In this document: in pieces, positions 10,952 to 21,342 of the stretch
How positions within the stretch are numbered: position 1 is the stretch's first letter
Layout of the letters: each line of letters opens with the position of its first letter
From: Planctomycetota bacterium
GTDB taxonomy: Bacteria; Planctomycetota; Phycisphaerae; Phycisphaerales; UBA1924
Direction: 5' to 3'
NCBI GenBank assembly: GCA_013285505.1
Contig: CP053450.1
Coordinates: forward strand, 480,796-544,795
Length of the DNA stretch: 64,000 nt
Position numbers and translations under genes: made by a program
The notes under the pieces: model-generated
Seen by the model: only the letters and a program-made list of their open reading frames with translations
Databases searched by the model: none
What the model was told of the DNA's origin: nothing

Positions 10952-12640
10952 ATGCTCGTCCTCACCGTCCTCCAAGGGCCCGACAAGGGCCGCAAGTACC
11001 AGCTCCCACCCAACGAGCCGCAGCTCATCGGGCGGTCGAGCGAGGCGTTGCCGATCACCGACGACACGGTGAGCCGCCGCCACGCCGAGCTGACGCCCGA
11101 CGCGGGGATCTGGTGGATCCGCGACCTGCAGTCGCAGAACGGCTCGTACGTCAACGGGCTCAAGATCGACGGGCGGCAGCGGCTCAAGGCCGGCGACCAG
11201 ATCCGCACCGGCTCGACGCTGTTCGTGTTCGGACAGGACGACACGGTGGACGCCGACGCGGTGCAGCTGCTCCGCAAGTCCGAGCTGGACTTCTCGATCG
11301 AGCGGTCGCTGCCCTCGAACGAGGACTCGGTGATCCTGGCCGAGCCCGAGCCCGCGGCCGCGGCGGTGGACCACCTCCGCATCATCTACCAGCTCACGAC
11401 CCTGACCACGCAGGTGATGGACCGCCAGCAGCTGCTCGAGTCGGTGCTCGACCTGGTCTTCCAGGAGTTCGAGCCCGAGCGGGGGTTCATCATGCTCGCC
11501 GGCGACACGCCCGACGCGCCCATGAAGCCCGCGGTCGTCAAGTACAAGAACAAACCGGCCTCGACCACCGACGCCAAGATCGGTGTCTCGCGGACCATCC
11601 TCCAGCACGTGCTCAAGAACTCCGAGGGCGTGCTCAGCTCCAATGCGATGACCGACAAGCGCTTCGCCTCCGGCGACAGCGTGCAGCAGTACCACATCCG
11701 CAGCGCCATCTGCTCGCCCATCCGCTTCCAGGACCGCGTGTTCGGCGTGGTCTACATCGACTCGTCGATCGCCAACTACACCTTCACCGAGCAGCAGCTC
11801 GCGCTGATGAACGCGATCGGCCAGCACACCGGCCTGGCGCTGGCCAACGCCGACCACTACGGGCAGAAGCTGCACGCCGAGAGGCTGACGGCCGCGGGAG
11901 AGACGGTCGCCAGCCTAAGCCACTCGATCAAGAACATCCTGCAGGGCCTCCGCGGCGGGGCCGACGTCGTCGAGATGGGCCTCCGCAAGAGCGACCTCAA
12001 TCTCTCGATGAACGGCTGGGGCATCCTCAAACGCAACCTCGACCGCATCGTGGGCCTGACGATGAACATGCTCACCTTCAGCCGCCAGCACGGTGTCGAG
12101 CTGGCGCTCGAGCCGCTCGGCCTGCTCGTCGAGGACTGCGCCCAGCTGCTCGAGAGCCGGTGCAAGCAGAAGGGCGTCGCGGTGATCGTCGATCACGACC
12201 CCGAGATGCCCCCCGTCCCCATCGACGGCAACCTCATCCACCAGGCGCTGATGAACCTGCTCTCCAACGCCGTCGAGGCGGTGCCCAGCGGCACCGGCGT
12301 GGTCACGGTGCGCACGATGTTCCGCACGACCGACCCGCTGCTCGGCCAGGGCCACAGCTACGCCGAGTTTCATGTCATCGACAACGGCCCCGGCATCCCC
12401 GCCGACCGGCAGCGCTGGATCTTCGAGCCCTTCAACACCACCAAGGGCACCAAGGGCACCGGCCTCGGCCTGGCGGTGACCAAGCGCATCATCGACGAGC
12501 ACCGCGGGCAGATCCACCTTGAGAGCAGCGAGGGCAAGGGCACCACCTTCCGCGTGGTGCTGCCCGCCGACACGCCCGAGGGGCTGGACCCGTCGGCGAC
12601 GGCGCAGAGCCGGGCCGATCCCGGCAACGCGGGAGCGTGA
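10952..12640 (+). CDS. FHA-GAF sensor histidine kinase
   Basis: 562 aa from the ATG at 10952; the open frame extends 68 codons further upstream but without FHA sequence. Domains: FHA (1-~95; GRSSE, SRRHAEL, QNGSYVNG), a linker, GAF (~130-300; FRDRVFGVVYIDSSI-like core), then a histidine-kinase core. The H-box is SLSHSIKNILQG (~330). The N-box is HQALMNLLSNAVEA, followed by DNGPGIP and GTKGTGLGLAVTKRII. There is no transmembrane segment and no receiver domain. A cytosolic kinase that reads phosphothreonine partners through FHA and a ligand through GAF is the likely design; no response regulator is adjacent. The frame is clean. Confidence 0.9.
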   Translation: MLVLTVLQGPDKGRKYQLPPNEPQLIGRSSEALPITDDTVSRRHAELTPDAGIWWIRDLQSQNGSYVNGLKIDGRQRLKAGDQIRTGSTLFVFGQDDTVDADAVQLLRKSELDFSIERSLPSNEDSVILAEPEPAAAAVDHLRIIYQLTTLTTQVMDRQQLLESVLDLVFQEFEPERGFIMLAGDTPDAPMKPAVVKYKNKPASTTDAKIGVSRTILQHVLKNSEGVLSSNAMTDKRFASGDSVQQYHIRSAICSPIRFQDRVFGVVYIDSSIANYTFTEQQLALMNAIGQHTGLALANADHYGQKLHAERLTAAGETVASLSHSIKNILQGLRGGADVVEMGLRKSDLNLSMNGWGILKRNLDRIVGLTMNMLTFSRQHGVELALEPLGLLVEDCAQLLESRCKQKGVAVIVDHDPEMPPVPIDGNLIHQALMNLLSNAVEAVPSGTGVVTVRTMFRTTDPLLGQGHSYAEFHVIDNGPGIPADRQRWIFEPFNTTKGTKGTGLGLAVTKRIIDEHRGQIHLESSEGKGTTFRVVLPADTPEGLDPSATAQSRADPGNAGA

Positions 12641-12688
12641 GCACCGCGCACGTTCTTGAGCGCGGTCCGCCGCGCAGGGGAGACATGA

Positions 12689-14247
12689 ATGGTCCGGTTG
12701 ATGTGTGTCGTTCTTTCGCTGGTCTGTGCCGTGGTCGCTCCGGGCCAGACGAGCCCGCCCGATGGTCCGCGCCCCCTCTGGGGCGATCTTGTGCCGGGCG
12801 ACCACGGCGTCGGCTTCCGCTCGTTCTGGTCGCTCGACCACGGCCGCACCTACACGCGGCCGGAGTCCGGGCTGCCCGCGAGTGAGAAGTTCCCCCGCCC
12901 GGTGCTCGTCAACATCTGGTACCCGGCGGCCCGGACGGACGCGGCGCCCATGCCGCACGGGGCCTACCTCAATATCGGCCCGAGCGACGAGCGTCTCGAC
13001 CAGTTGGCGACCGACTTGGCGGCCTACGCGCTCGACGTGATCAGCGAAGAGTCGCTCCGGGCACCGATCGAGGACCTCGACGCTGAGGCCCGGGCCAGGC
13101 TCGATGCACTCCTCGCGACCCCCACGGCGGCGGTCCGCGAGGCCCCGCCGGCCGCGGGAGCGTTCCCCCTCGTGCTCTACCACGCCGGGTACGGCTCGTC
13201 GTTCGAGGACAACGCGGTCCTGTGTGAGTTTCTCGCCAGCCACGGGTACGTCGTCGTGGGCTCTGCGTTTCTCGAGGGCGACGGCGGATCGTTCAACATC
13301 GACGCCGAGCGCGACTCCGAGGAGGACCTCGAGTACCTCGTCCGCCTGGCCCGAGAGACGCTCGGGATCGACTGGCACCGTGTGGCGATGGTGGGGCACA
13401 GCGGCGGGGCCCACACCGCGGTGCGGTTCATCTCGCGGACGAGTTCGCCGCTCGACGCGATGGTCTCGCTCGACACCACGCAGGACTACCACTCGTTCTC
13501 CGACCACCGTTGGGACGACATGGTGCCGGGGGCGCTGGACCGCGCAGAGGAGATCGATATCCCCCTGATGTTCGCCGCCCGGCAGCACGCGCTGTTCCGC
13601 ATGGCCGACCGGCTCACCGCCTCGCGACGCACCTACATCACGCTGGCCGATCTCGAGCACAACTCGTTCATCTCGCAGGGCGTGTTCGCGGCGGAGATGA
13701 CTGAAGACCCGAAGGCCGCGGCGGTCCGGTCGGGATACAGCGAGCTGTGCCGTGCGGTGCGGCTGTTCCTTGACAGCGAGCTGGTGGGGTCTGAGTCGGC
13801 GCAGAGTGCGCTGGCAACACGATGGGCGGGGAGCGCCCCCGGCGCCTCGCCGGTGTTTCTTGAGCGTGTCGCGGCGGGCGAGTCGGTGCCCGAGTACGAC
13901 GACGAATCGGGCCTGCCGCCCACCCCCGCCAGATGGCCGCGATGCTCGACCGCGGCGAGTCCGCGCGGGCGGGCGAGTTGCTGGTCCGGTTCAGGGACGA
14001 ACCTCGGGCCCGGCCGTTTGCCGAGACGGAGTTCGCGATCTCGGTGGTCTTCCAGCTGGTGCACGAGGACCGTGCGGCGGAGGCTGCGGCGATGCTGGAC
14101 AGTTTCGCGACCGAACGGAGTGAGATTCTCCGCATCCTCGGTGCTCTGGAGTCGATGTACAGCCGCATCGGCGCGACCCGGCTGGCCGAGCCCTACGCCG
14201 AGGTGGTTCGGGCACTGACCGAGGAGCCGGGGCAGGGCCCGCCGTGA
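12689..14247 (+). CDS. Secreted alpha/beta hydrolase (PAF-acetylhydrolase-like), frame broken once
   Basis: About 519 aa. A signal peptide ([20 protein letters not shown]) is followed by [16 protein letters not shown], a start typical of the plasma PAF-acetylhydrolase/dienelactone-hydrolase-like group. The oxyanion region is [15 protein letters not shown] and the nucleophile elbow is [22 protein letters not shown] fits the catalytic His region. The frame breaks near 13925 in a C-run (one base missing), after which a ~105-aa helical tail continues ([19 protein letters not shown]), perhaps TPR-like. The stop overlaps the dinB start as GTGA. Substrate unknown; probably a periplasmic esterase. 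Confidence 0.78.
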
Positions 14248-15414
14248 CCCGCGCGATCCTCCACGTCGATATGGACGCGTTCTTTGCGTCCGTCGAGCAG
14301 CTCGACAACTCCGAGCTGCGCGGCAAACCCGTGCTGGTCGGCGGCACCGGGCCGCGCGGGGTTGTCGCGGCCGCGAGCTACGAGGCCCGCAAGTTCGGCT
14401 GCCACAGCGCCATGCCCTCGGCCGTCGCGAGGCGGCTCTGCCCGCACGCGGTCTTCGTGAAGGGCCACTACGACCGCTACCGCGAGCTGTCCGACCGGGT
14501 CTTTGCGATCTTCGACGACTTCACCCCGCTCGTGCAGCCGCTCTCGATCGACGAGGCCTTCCTGGACGTTTCCGGTTCGGTGCGGCTGCTGGGCCCGGCG
14601 GACTCGATCGCCGAGCGGATCCGCGCGCATCGGCGACGAGGTCGGCCTGACCGCCTCGGTCGGCGTCGCGCCCAACAAGTTCCTCGCCAAGCTGGCCAGC
14701 GACATGGACAAGCCCGACGGCCTGACCATCATCACCCCCGATCGCGTGCAGGAGATCCTCGACCCGCTCCCGGTTGGTCAGATGTGGGGCATCGGCCCGG
14801 CCGCGGAGAAGCGGCTGCACAGGCTGGGGCTGCGCACGTTCGCGCAGCTCCGCGAGATCGACCCCGCGGCGTTGCGTGCGTCGCTCGGTTCGTGGGGCGA
14901 GCGGGCCAGCCGGCTGGCCCGGGGCGAGGACGACCGGCCGGTCGTGCCCGACGGCGAGGCCAAGAGCATCGGGCACGAGACAACGTTTCATGCCAACCTC
15001 ACCGACGCCGAGCAGGTGCGGGGTGTGCTGCTGCGGCTGACCGAGGACACCGCGCGGCGCCTCCGCCGCAAGGGCCGCGGCGCGCGCACGGTGACGTGCA
15101 AGATCCGCTTCGGCGACTTTGAGACCATTACCCGGTCGCGCACGCTCGACAAGGCGACGGACTCGACGGCCGAGCTGTGGGACGCGGCACGGGGGATCTT
15201 CGACACGTGGGCGGCGCGCAGCTTCCGCCCGGTGCGGCTCATCGGGGTCTCGACGAGCGGCCTGGCCCATCACGCCGATCCGCAGCTGCCGCTGTTCGGC
15301 GACCCGGAGGCGGCGCGGCGCACGGCGATCGATACCGCCAGTGACGCGATCACGGCGCGGTTTGGCCGCGCGCGCGGTGCGCGCGCGCGCACGCTCCGCG
15401 ACCCGCCGGAGTAG
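14244..15414 (+). CDS. dinB: DNA polymerase IV, Y-family translesion polymerase, frame broken once
   Basis: About 390 aa. The N-terminus [13 protein letters not shown] carries the first metal Asp, and [11 protein letters not shown] carries the catalytic Asp/Glu pair. [17 protein letters not shown] and the helix-hairpin-helix region ([14 protein letters not shown]) follow, then the little-finger domain. The C-terminus has PQLPLFGD, a beta-clamp-binding motif. The frame changes near 14630 in CGCGCGC between IAERIRA and [10 protein letters not shown]. Comparison with E. coli DinB from memory fits two missing bases here, because the helix would otherwise be one residue short. The GTG start overlaps the upstream hydrolase stop. 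No LexA-type box was seen upstream. Confidence 0.93.
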
Positions 15415-15885
15415 CGCGACACGAGCGCCGGGCGTGAAGACGTCAGCTGCCAGAAAGAGTTTCTCTATTCAGAGTATGAATAATGTTTCAAAGCACGGCA
15501 GACCGGTGCATCGGCGCGCGCGCTTCGAAGTTGTCGCGACCGGGTCGGTTGTTGCGGCTCGGCGCACCGATCATCCTCCTAGCGGTGTCGGCGTTTCTCG
15601 CGTGTGCTGCACTCTCAGGCGGGAAGTTGTACGCGACGCGGGCGTGAGTGTGGGCGGTGTGGGGCGAGCGGTTGGAGGGCGCGCACCATGGGGTGTTTTG
15701 CCGCGCGGCGCGCGTGATGGAGTATGCACTCCCGGAACGTTCCGGAACACGAGACGGAAAAACCGACAGAGTTTGGATCAGTTTGCACCCGTGCTCGTAC
15801 ACTCCCGGCTTCTATTTCTTCGCCCCGCTGCGCGTTCTGCGCATGGGTACACGTTTCGAAAGACATCCAGAAGAGGAGAACCCGC
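15415..15885. other. Long gene-free leader upstream of mscL
   Basis: This 471-bp region has no convincing reading frame. It is somewhat less GC-rich at its ends and contains the palindrome at 15732-15745. A purine-rich AAGAGGAGAA just before 15886 is the mscL ribosome-binding site. Confidence 0.6.
15732..15745. promoter_or_regulatory. Perfect 14-bp palindrome upstream of mscL
   Basis: CCGGAACGTTCCGG is identical on both strands and lies ~140 bp before the mscL start in otherwise gene-free DNA. It could be an operator for a dimeric regulator. No regulator is known, and in GC-rich DNA a chance palindrome is possible. Confidence 0.3.
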
Positions 15886-16365
15886 ATGGGACTCGTGAAG
15901 GAATTCCGGGAGTTCGCGCTCAAGGGCAACGTCATGGACATGGCCGTCGGCATCATCATCGGTGGTGCGTTCGGGCTGATCGTCAAGTCGTTTATCGCCG
16001 ATGTGATCATGCCGATCGTTGGTATTGCGGGGAAGGCTGATTTCAGCAATCTGTACATCCCGCTCACGCAGGGCGCCAAGGACAAGATCGCCGAGGCGGT
16101 CGCCTCGGCGGATCCGGCGGTGGCGGTGCTGCCGATCGACCAGGCCCGAGCCCTCGGCCCGGTCCTCGCGTATGGCAACTTCATCACCGTCCTGATCAAC
16201 TTCCTGATCCTGGCGTTCGCGATCTTCATGATGATCAAGCTCATGAACAACGCCCGCAAGAAGTTTGAGAAGGAGCAGGAGGAGGCCCCGGCCCCCGAGC
16301 CGGCACCCGCGGCGGACGTGGTCCTGCTGACCGAGATCCGCGACCTGCTCCAGGCGCAAAAATAG
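15886..16365 (+). CDS. mscL: Large-conductance mechanosensitive channel MscL
   Basis: 159 aa. The N-terminal helix MGLVKEFREFALKGNVMDMA and first membrane helix VGIIIGGAFGLIVKSFIADV are classic MscL. The second helix is FITVLINFLILAFAIFMMIK, and a charged C-terminal bundle follows (RKKFEKEQEE). The periplasmic loop between the helices is somewhat long (~50 residues). The channel opens under membrane tension to release solutes after hypo-osmotic shock. The ATG at 15886 is preceded by AAGAGGAGAA; an upstream in-frame extension to 15724 is not MscL-like and is ignored. Monocistronic context. Confidence 0.96.
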   Translation: MGLVKEFREFALKGNVMDMAVGIIIGGAFGLIVKSFIADVIMPIVGIAGKADFSNLYIPLTQGAKDKIAEAVASADPAVAVLPIDQARALGPVLAYGNFITVLINFLILAFAIFMMIKLMNNARKKFEKEQEEAPAPEPAPAADVVLLTEIRDLLQAQK

Positions 16366-16638
16366 CCGAACACCCCCCCCCCGGCAGATTCTGTGGGTAG
16401 TTTGTGTCGGAAGGTGAACAGGACAGGCCTAGTATTGAAACCCCGGGGGCGGACATGCCGCCCCCGAGGCGGCGAGGACGCGTTCTGTGCCCCGCCGAAC
16501 ACGCGGGGCCGGAAGGGACTCCACCCGCACGCCTGTCTGCATCGTCGCGGGACCATTCCCCCGCTCATCCCGTTTCTGTCCGGAAGTCCGGACTCGTACT
16601 GAATTTCTGATAGCTCTGAACACTGAGGAGGCTCGCAC

Positions 16639-18312
16639 ATGAAGGTCCAGAATTGGCTTAAAGCAACGGTGGGCGCTGCAGCGATCACCGCCATGATGAT
16701 GGCGGGGGCGTGTACGTCCGACGGCGGTGCCGGCAAAAGCACCCACGAGTACTACACCACCGGCAAGTGGCAGTACGGCCGCCAGAAGGGCGTCTCCGCT
16801 CCGGCTCCCGCGCCGGTCAAGCAGGCGGCCAAGCCCGCGGACAAGCCGGCCGACAAGCCCGCGCGTCCCGCGCCGCAGCGTTCCACCCGCGGCTGCAACC
16901 CCGACGTCGGTGCCAACGAGACCGTCGTCAGCCAGGCGTTCCCCACCGGTGAGATGTCCTCCAGCGCGCTGGTCGTCTACACGATCATGCCGAAGGAAGT
17001 CCGCCTCAACCAGCCGTACGAGTACCGCCTGCAGGTGTGCAACCTGACCAGCGGCGAGCTCCAGAACGTTGTCGTGACCCACGAGAACGGGAACAACATG
17101 GAGATGGTCAACTCCAGCCCCGCCGCCAGCCGCGGCGCCGACGGCAGCCCCCAGTGGGTCCTCGGCAACTTGGGTGCCAACGAGAGCGAGATCATCACCG
17201 TGACCGCCAAGGCCACCCGCACCGGGCTCAGCTCCAACTGCGTGGCCGCGACCTTCAACAACCTGCTCTGCGCCGAGACCACGGTCGTCGAGCCGGCTCT
17301 CGCGCTCCGCAAGACCGCGACCCCGCAGGCCCTGCTCTGCGATCCGATCCAGCTCACCTACGTCGTGACCAACTCCGGTACCGGCGCGTGCGACAACGTC
17401 GTCGTGCGTGACACCCTCGCCGACGGCCTGACCGTCAACGGCTCGCGCAACGTCAGCTTCAACGCTGGTGCGCTCGCCGCCGGTGAGTCCAAGGAGTTCA
17501 AGGTCGCCGCGAAGGCCAGCCGCACCGGCAACTTCTCGTCGCCGGCCTCCGCCACCAGCGGCTGCGGCGCCGACGCCAACGCCTCGGCGGTCTCCACCGT
17601 CGTGACCCAGCCCAAGCTCACCATCGCTGCCGAGTGCATCGATCGCGTCTTCCTGGGCCGCAACATCACCTTCACGTGGAACGTCACCAACATCGGCGAC
17701 GCCGCGTGTGAGAACACCACCATCTCCGCTCCCGTCCCGGCCGGCTCGACCTTCGTCAGCGCCACCGGCGGCGGCACCCTCAACGGCAACACCGTTGTCT
17801 GGAACGCGGGCTCCATCTCCGCCTCGGGCGGCGAGCGTTCGGTCAGCATGACCGTCGCCCCGACCGGCATCGGCACCATCCGCGCCGCGGCCACGGCCGA
17901 CTGCGTCTGTGCCGAGCAGGTCGCCGACACCTGCGAGACCAAGGTCGAAGGCATCCCGGCCATCCTCCTCGAGGTGGTTGACAGCCCCGACCCGATCCGC
18001 GTCGGCGATTCGGTCACCTACACCATCACCGTGACCAACCAGGGTTCGGCCATGGGTCGCAACATTGCCATCGTGTGCAACATCCCCGCGCAGCAGACCT
18101 TCGTCTCTGCCGGTGGTGCGACCAACGGTTCGGTCTCCGGCCAGCGCGTCACCTTCGCCAAGCTTCCCACCCTCGCCCCCAAGGCCTCCGCGACCTTCAC
18201 CGTCGTGGTCCGGGCCAACGCGGCCGGCAACGTCCGCTTCGGCACCTCGATGACCTCCGAGGTCTTCGAGACCCCGATCGAGGAAACCGAGGCCACCTAC
18301 ATGTACGAGTGA
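16639..18312 (+). CDS. Cysteine-rich DUF11-repeat surface lipoprotein (OmcB-like)
   Basis: 557 aa. The lipobox MMAGAC gives a lipid-anchored Cys at ~23, followed by an Ala/Pro/Lys-rich linker. About four DUF11 beta-sandwich repeats follow, each with PxxV..G..ITYTxxVTNxG-type signatures (QLTYVVTNSGTGACDNVVV; SVTYTITVTNQGS). About 14 Cys residues are spread roughly one or two pairs per repeat, as in the chlamydial large cysteine-rich protein OmcB, which cross-links the envelope. Strong start context, no frame break, and a strong terminator directly after suggest an abundant envelope protein. The role is inferred from fold and Cys pattern only. Confidence 0.85.
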   Translation: MKVQNWLKATVGAAAITAMMMAGACTSDGGAGKSTHEYYTTGKWQYGRQKGVSAPAPAPVKQAAKPADKPADKPARPAPQRSTRGCNPDVGANETVVSQAFPTGEMSSSALVVYTIMPKEVRLNQPYEYRLQVCNLTSGELQNVVVTHENGNNMEMVNSSPAASRGADGSPQWVLGNLGANESEIITVTAKATRTGLSSNCVAATFNNLLCAETTVVEPALALRKTATPQALLCDPIQLTYVVTNSGTGACDNVVVRDTLADGLTVNGSRNVSFNAGALAAGESKEFKVAAKASRTGNFSSPASATSGCGADANASAVSTVVTQPKLTIAAECIDRVFLGRNITFTWNVTNIGDAACENTTISAPVPAGSTFVSATGGGTLNGNTVVWNAGSISASGGERSVSMTVAPTGIGTIRAAATADCVCAEQVADTCETKVEGIPAILLEVVDSPDPIRVGDSVTYTITVTNQGSAMGRNIAIVCNIPAQQTFVSAGGATNGSVSGQRVTFAKLPTLAPKASATFTVVVRANAAGNVRFGTSMTSEVFETPIEETEATYMYE

Positions 18313-18367
18313 TCCGCTCCACCTGAGCTGATCACCGGCGGCCCGGCCGCCGACCTATGACCCACGC

Positions 18368-18403
18368 AGCGGGCCCGGAGCAATCCGGGCCCGCTGTCTT
18401 TTT
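18368..18403 (+). terminator. Rho-independent terminator after the DUF11 lipoprotein gene
   Basis: A perfect 12-bp GC-rich stem (AGCGGGCCCGGA / TCCGGGCCCGCT) with a GCAA tetraloop is followed by GTCTTTTT. It ends the 16639-18312 transcript and separates it from the amidohydrolase gene. Confidence 0.95.
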
Positions 18404-18445
18404 GTGCCCGGTACACTGCCCCGACCCAGCAACGGAGCCAACCCC

Positions 18446-19781
18446 ATGCGCCGATTCCTCGTGATGCTCGCTCTCTTCACTGCCATGGCCCACGCCCTGT
18501 GCGCGCAGCCCGCGACGACCCGACCGGCCGAGCCCGCGTGGACCGTGATCCACTGCGGCAACCTGCTGGCGGTCCCCGGAGAGAGGCCACGTGGCCCCAG
18601 CACGCTGGTGGTTCACGACGGCGTCATCGAGCGGGTGCTCGATGGGCACATGCCGGTCGGCCAGGCGGTGCCGCGGGACGTCGCGGCCCGGTTCCTCGAC
18701 TTCTCGGAGATGTTCGTCCTGCCCGGCCTGATCGACTGCCACACGCACATCACCTTCGAGTACACCCGCGACGTGCACCTCCGCCGCGTGCAGGAGTCGG
18801 ACGCCGACGCCGCGATCGCCGGGACGGTGCACGCCGCGCACACTCCGGGCCGGGTTCACGACGATCCGGAACGTCGGCTCGATGGGCGACTCGGCGTTCG
18901 CGTTGCGCGACGCGATCAACCGGGGCGACATCCCCGGGCCGCGCATCCTGTGCGCGGGCCGCGCGATCACACCCACCGGCGGGCACGGCGACCGCACCAA
19001 CGGCTACCGCGAGGATCTCTTCGACATGCCCGGTGCTCTTGACGGCGTGGCCGACGGAGAAGCGAACATCCGGCAGGCCGTGCGCGCGCAGGTGAAGCGC
19101 GGGGCCGACCTGATCAAGACCACCGCTACCGGCGGCGTGCTCTCCAACATCGGTGCCGGCGTCGAGCAGCAGCTCTTCGACGACGAGCTGCGGGCCATCG
19201 TCGAGACAGCGCGGCTGCTCAACAAGCGGGTCGCCGCGCACGCCCACGGCACCCGCGGCATCAACGCCGCGCTCCGCGCCGGGGTCGATTCGATCGAGCA
19301 CGGCACCTACCTCGACGACGAGAGCATCCGCCTGTTTGTCGAGACCGGGGCGTTCCTGGTGCCCACCGTGCACGCGGGCAAGTTTGTGGAGCTCAAGGCG
19401 CAGGACGAGGGCTACTTCCCGCCGCCGGTGCGGCGCAAGGCCGCGGCCGTCGGGCCGCAGATCCAGGACTCACTCCGCCGCGCCCACGAGGGCGGCGTCC
19501 GCATCGCCTTCGGCACCGACGTCGGCGTCGGTGCCCACGGGACCAACGCGGAGGAGTTCGTCTACATGGTCGAGGCGGGCATGAGCCCGGAGGCGTGCAT
19601 CGTCGCGGCGACCGTCAACGCCGCCGAGCTCTGCGGCCTGAGCGAGACCATCGGCACGCTCGAGGTCGGCAAGGTGGCCGATCTGATCGCGGTGGACGGT
19701 AACCCGCTCGATGACATTGAAGAGTTGCTTGGTGTGGATGTGGTTGTCAAGGGCGGGCGCGTAGTCGAATCAGGCGATTGA
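18446..19781 (+). CDS. Secreted metal-dependent amidohydrolase (imidazolonepropionase/prolidase-like), frame broken once
   Basis: About 445 aa. A signal peptide (MRRFLVMLALFTAMAHALCAQ) precedes the amidohydrolase barrel. Metal ligands are visible as LPGLIDCHTH, then DLIKTTATGG (the carboxylated-Lys strand), AAHAHGTRGI, DSIEHGTYLD and FGTDVGVGAHG. The composite-domain end is VGKVADLIAVDGNPLDD. This set is typical of the Xaa-Pro dipeptidase/imidazolonepropionase-like group. The frame changes near 18845 just before the conserved AGFTTIRNVG, at GCGCACAC (one extra base or two missing). A periplasmic hydrolase; substrate unknown. Confidence 0.88.
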
Positions 19782-19789
19782 TGCAACAG

Positions 19790-20257
19790 TTAGACGTCTG
19801 CCCAAATCATGAGGTGCGACGCCCAGAGTTCAAAGACCGCCCAGCAGGACGTAATCCCTGTGAGAACGGCGACGATAACTGAACGCCGCGGGTGAGGACC
19901 GTACACGCGCCATCGTGCGAGAGCTAACGCCACATTTGCCCACATGAACGCAACGAGTGGGTAGAGCATGCAGGGAAAGAACTGAAGCCAATGATCTGAA
20001 GGTAGCAGCCATATTTGTGCAAATGGTTCTACGTCGTGGCGTGCAAGCCGTAAGGCCAGCGCGATCCCGCTGGGAACCCCTGCAAAGACAAGAAACAAGA
20101 GAGCCAAAGGCAATCCGCCGCCGCCCCAAAGTGAGGGCTCCTTTTCCCGCAAGTTTCCGCATTCGGGGCAGGTCTTGACCGAGGGTGTATCACCTGCGGC
20201 ATAGCCACAGTTCCGGCAGCGAGCCGGAATGTCGGTCAACTCCTCGTACTCGCTCAC
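19790..20257 (-). CDS. Small membrane protein with N-terminal zinc ribbon
   Basis: 155 aa. The GTG start at 20257 overlaps the sucD stop (GTGA), so it is probably translated with sucD. The N-terminus has a two-knuckle zinc ribbon, CRNCGY...CPECGN (~12-33). Three or four hydrophobic helices follow ([57 protein letters not shown]). This CxxCG...CPECG-plus-helices layout recurs at 25334-26119 and is common in planctomycetes. Function unknown. Confidence 0.78.
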   Translation of the reverse strand: MSEYEELTDIPARCRNCGYAAGDTPSVKTCPECGNLREKEPSLWGGGGLPLALLFLVFAGVPSGIALALRLARHDVEPFAQIWLLPSDHWLQFFPCMLYPLVAFMWANVALALARWRVYGPHPRRSVIVAVLTGITSCWAVFELWASHLMIWADV

Positions 20258-21250
20258 CCCACCCCCACCCCCATCACCTTCGCCATCGCCAACCCCATCT
20301 CCGCCGGGCTCTGCGCCACCTCGACGCCCGCGGCCTTGAGCCGCATCGACCTTGCTCTGGGCGGTGCCCTCGCCGCCGGAGATGATCGCCCGGCGTGGCC
20401 CATGCGGCTTGCCGGGGGGGCGGTCTGGCCGGCGATGAACGCCGCGACGGGCTTGGTGACGTTGTTCTTGATGTAGTGGGCGGCCTCTTCTTCGTCGGTG
20501 CCGCCGATCTCGCCGATCATGAGAATGCCGTGGGTGTCGGGGTCGTTCTCGAAGGCCTTGAGGCAGTCGATGTGGTTCATGCCGCGGACCGGATCGCCGC
20601 CGATGCCGATGCAGGTGGACTGCCCGAGCCCGAGGTTGCTGGTCTGCCAGACGGCCTCGTAGGTCAGCGTGCCCGAACGGCTGACGATGCCGACGGCCTT
20701 GCCGGTCTTGGCCTCGCTGACGTGCGTGTGGATGTAGCCCGGCATGATGCCGATCTTGCACCCGGCGTTGGTGTAGGGGTCGTCGGCGGACTTGTCGTTG
20801 CCGGTCTTGGGGCCGGGGGTGATGATGCCCGGGCAGTTGGGGCCGATGAGCGTGATGAGCTGGTTGGAGGGGTGCACGTCGGCCCCGCGAGCGGCGAGGT
20901 TGCGCTCATCGAGCACCGCCCGCACCCGCACCATGTCCTGCACGGGCACGCCCTCGGTGATGCAGCAGATCAGGCCGATTCCGGCGTCGGCCGCCTCGAG
21001 CACCGCGTCGGCGGCGAAGGCGGGGGGGGACGAAGATCATCGTGGCGTCGGCCCCGGTCTCGCGGACCGCGGCATCGACGGTGTCGAAGATCGGCAGCCC
21101 GTTGGCGTCGCGCGTGCCGCCCTTGCCGGGGGTCACGCCGCCGACCATCTTGGTGCCGTAGTGCAGGCAGCCCTTGGTGTGGACCGCCCCGAACGAGCCG
21201 GTGATGCCCTGGCAGATGACGCGGGTGTCCTTGTTGACGAGCACTGCCAT
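20254..21250 (-). CDS. sucD: Succinyl-CoA ligase (ADP-forming) alpha subunit, several frame breaks
   Basis: About 332 aa after repair. [52 protein letters not shown]-type [38 protein letters not shown] and the phospho-His loop RMGHAG identify SucD, which makes succinyl-CoA/ATP in the TCA cycle. Breaks: ~21022 (C8 run where seven C fit the conserved VPPAF), ~20392 (one G missing within GHAGAII) and ~20345 (before the C-terminal helix). The start at 21250 follows AGGAGG at ideal spacing. No sucC lies next to it in this window, which is unusual for sucCD. Too well conserved between breaks to be a decayed gene. Confidence 0.9.
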
Positions 21251-21342
21251 GAATGGCCTCCTGTGGCGGTCGCGGGCGGGAGTTTTGGTCGAGACGGGCA
21301 GTGTAGGCGGGGCGTCTCGGGAGCCACCCCGGCCGGTGCCGC

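Noticed and set aside
18404..19781. Amidohydrolase as two separate genes
   Set aside because: The first part ends exactly where the conserved AGFTT...R strand should begin, and the second part supplies it in another frame; a single broken gene explains both.
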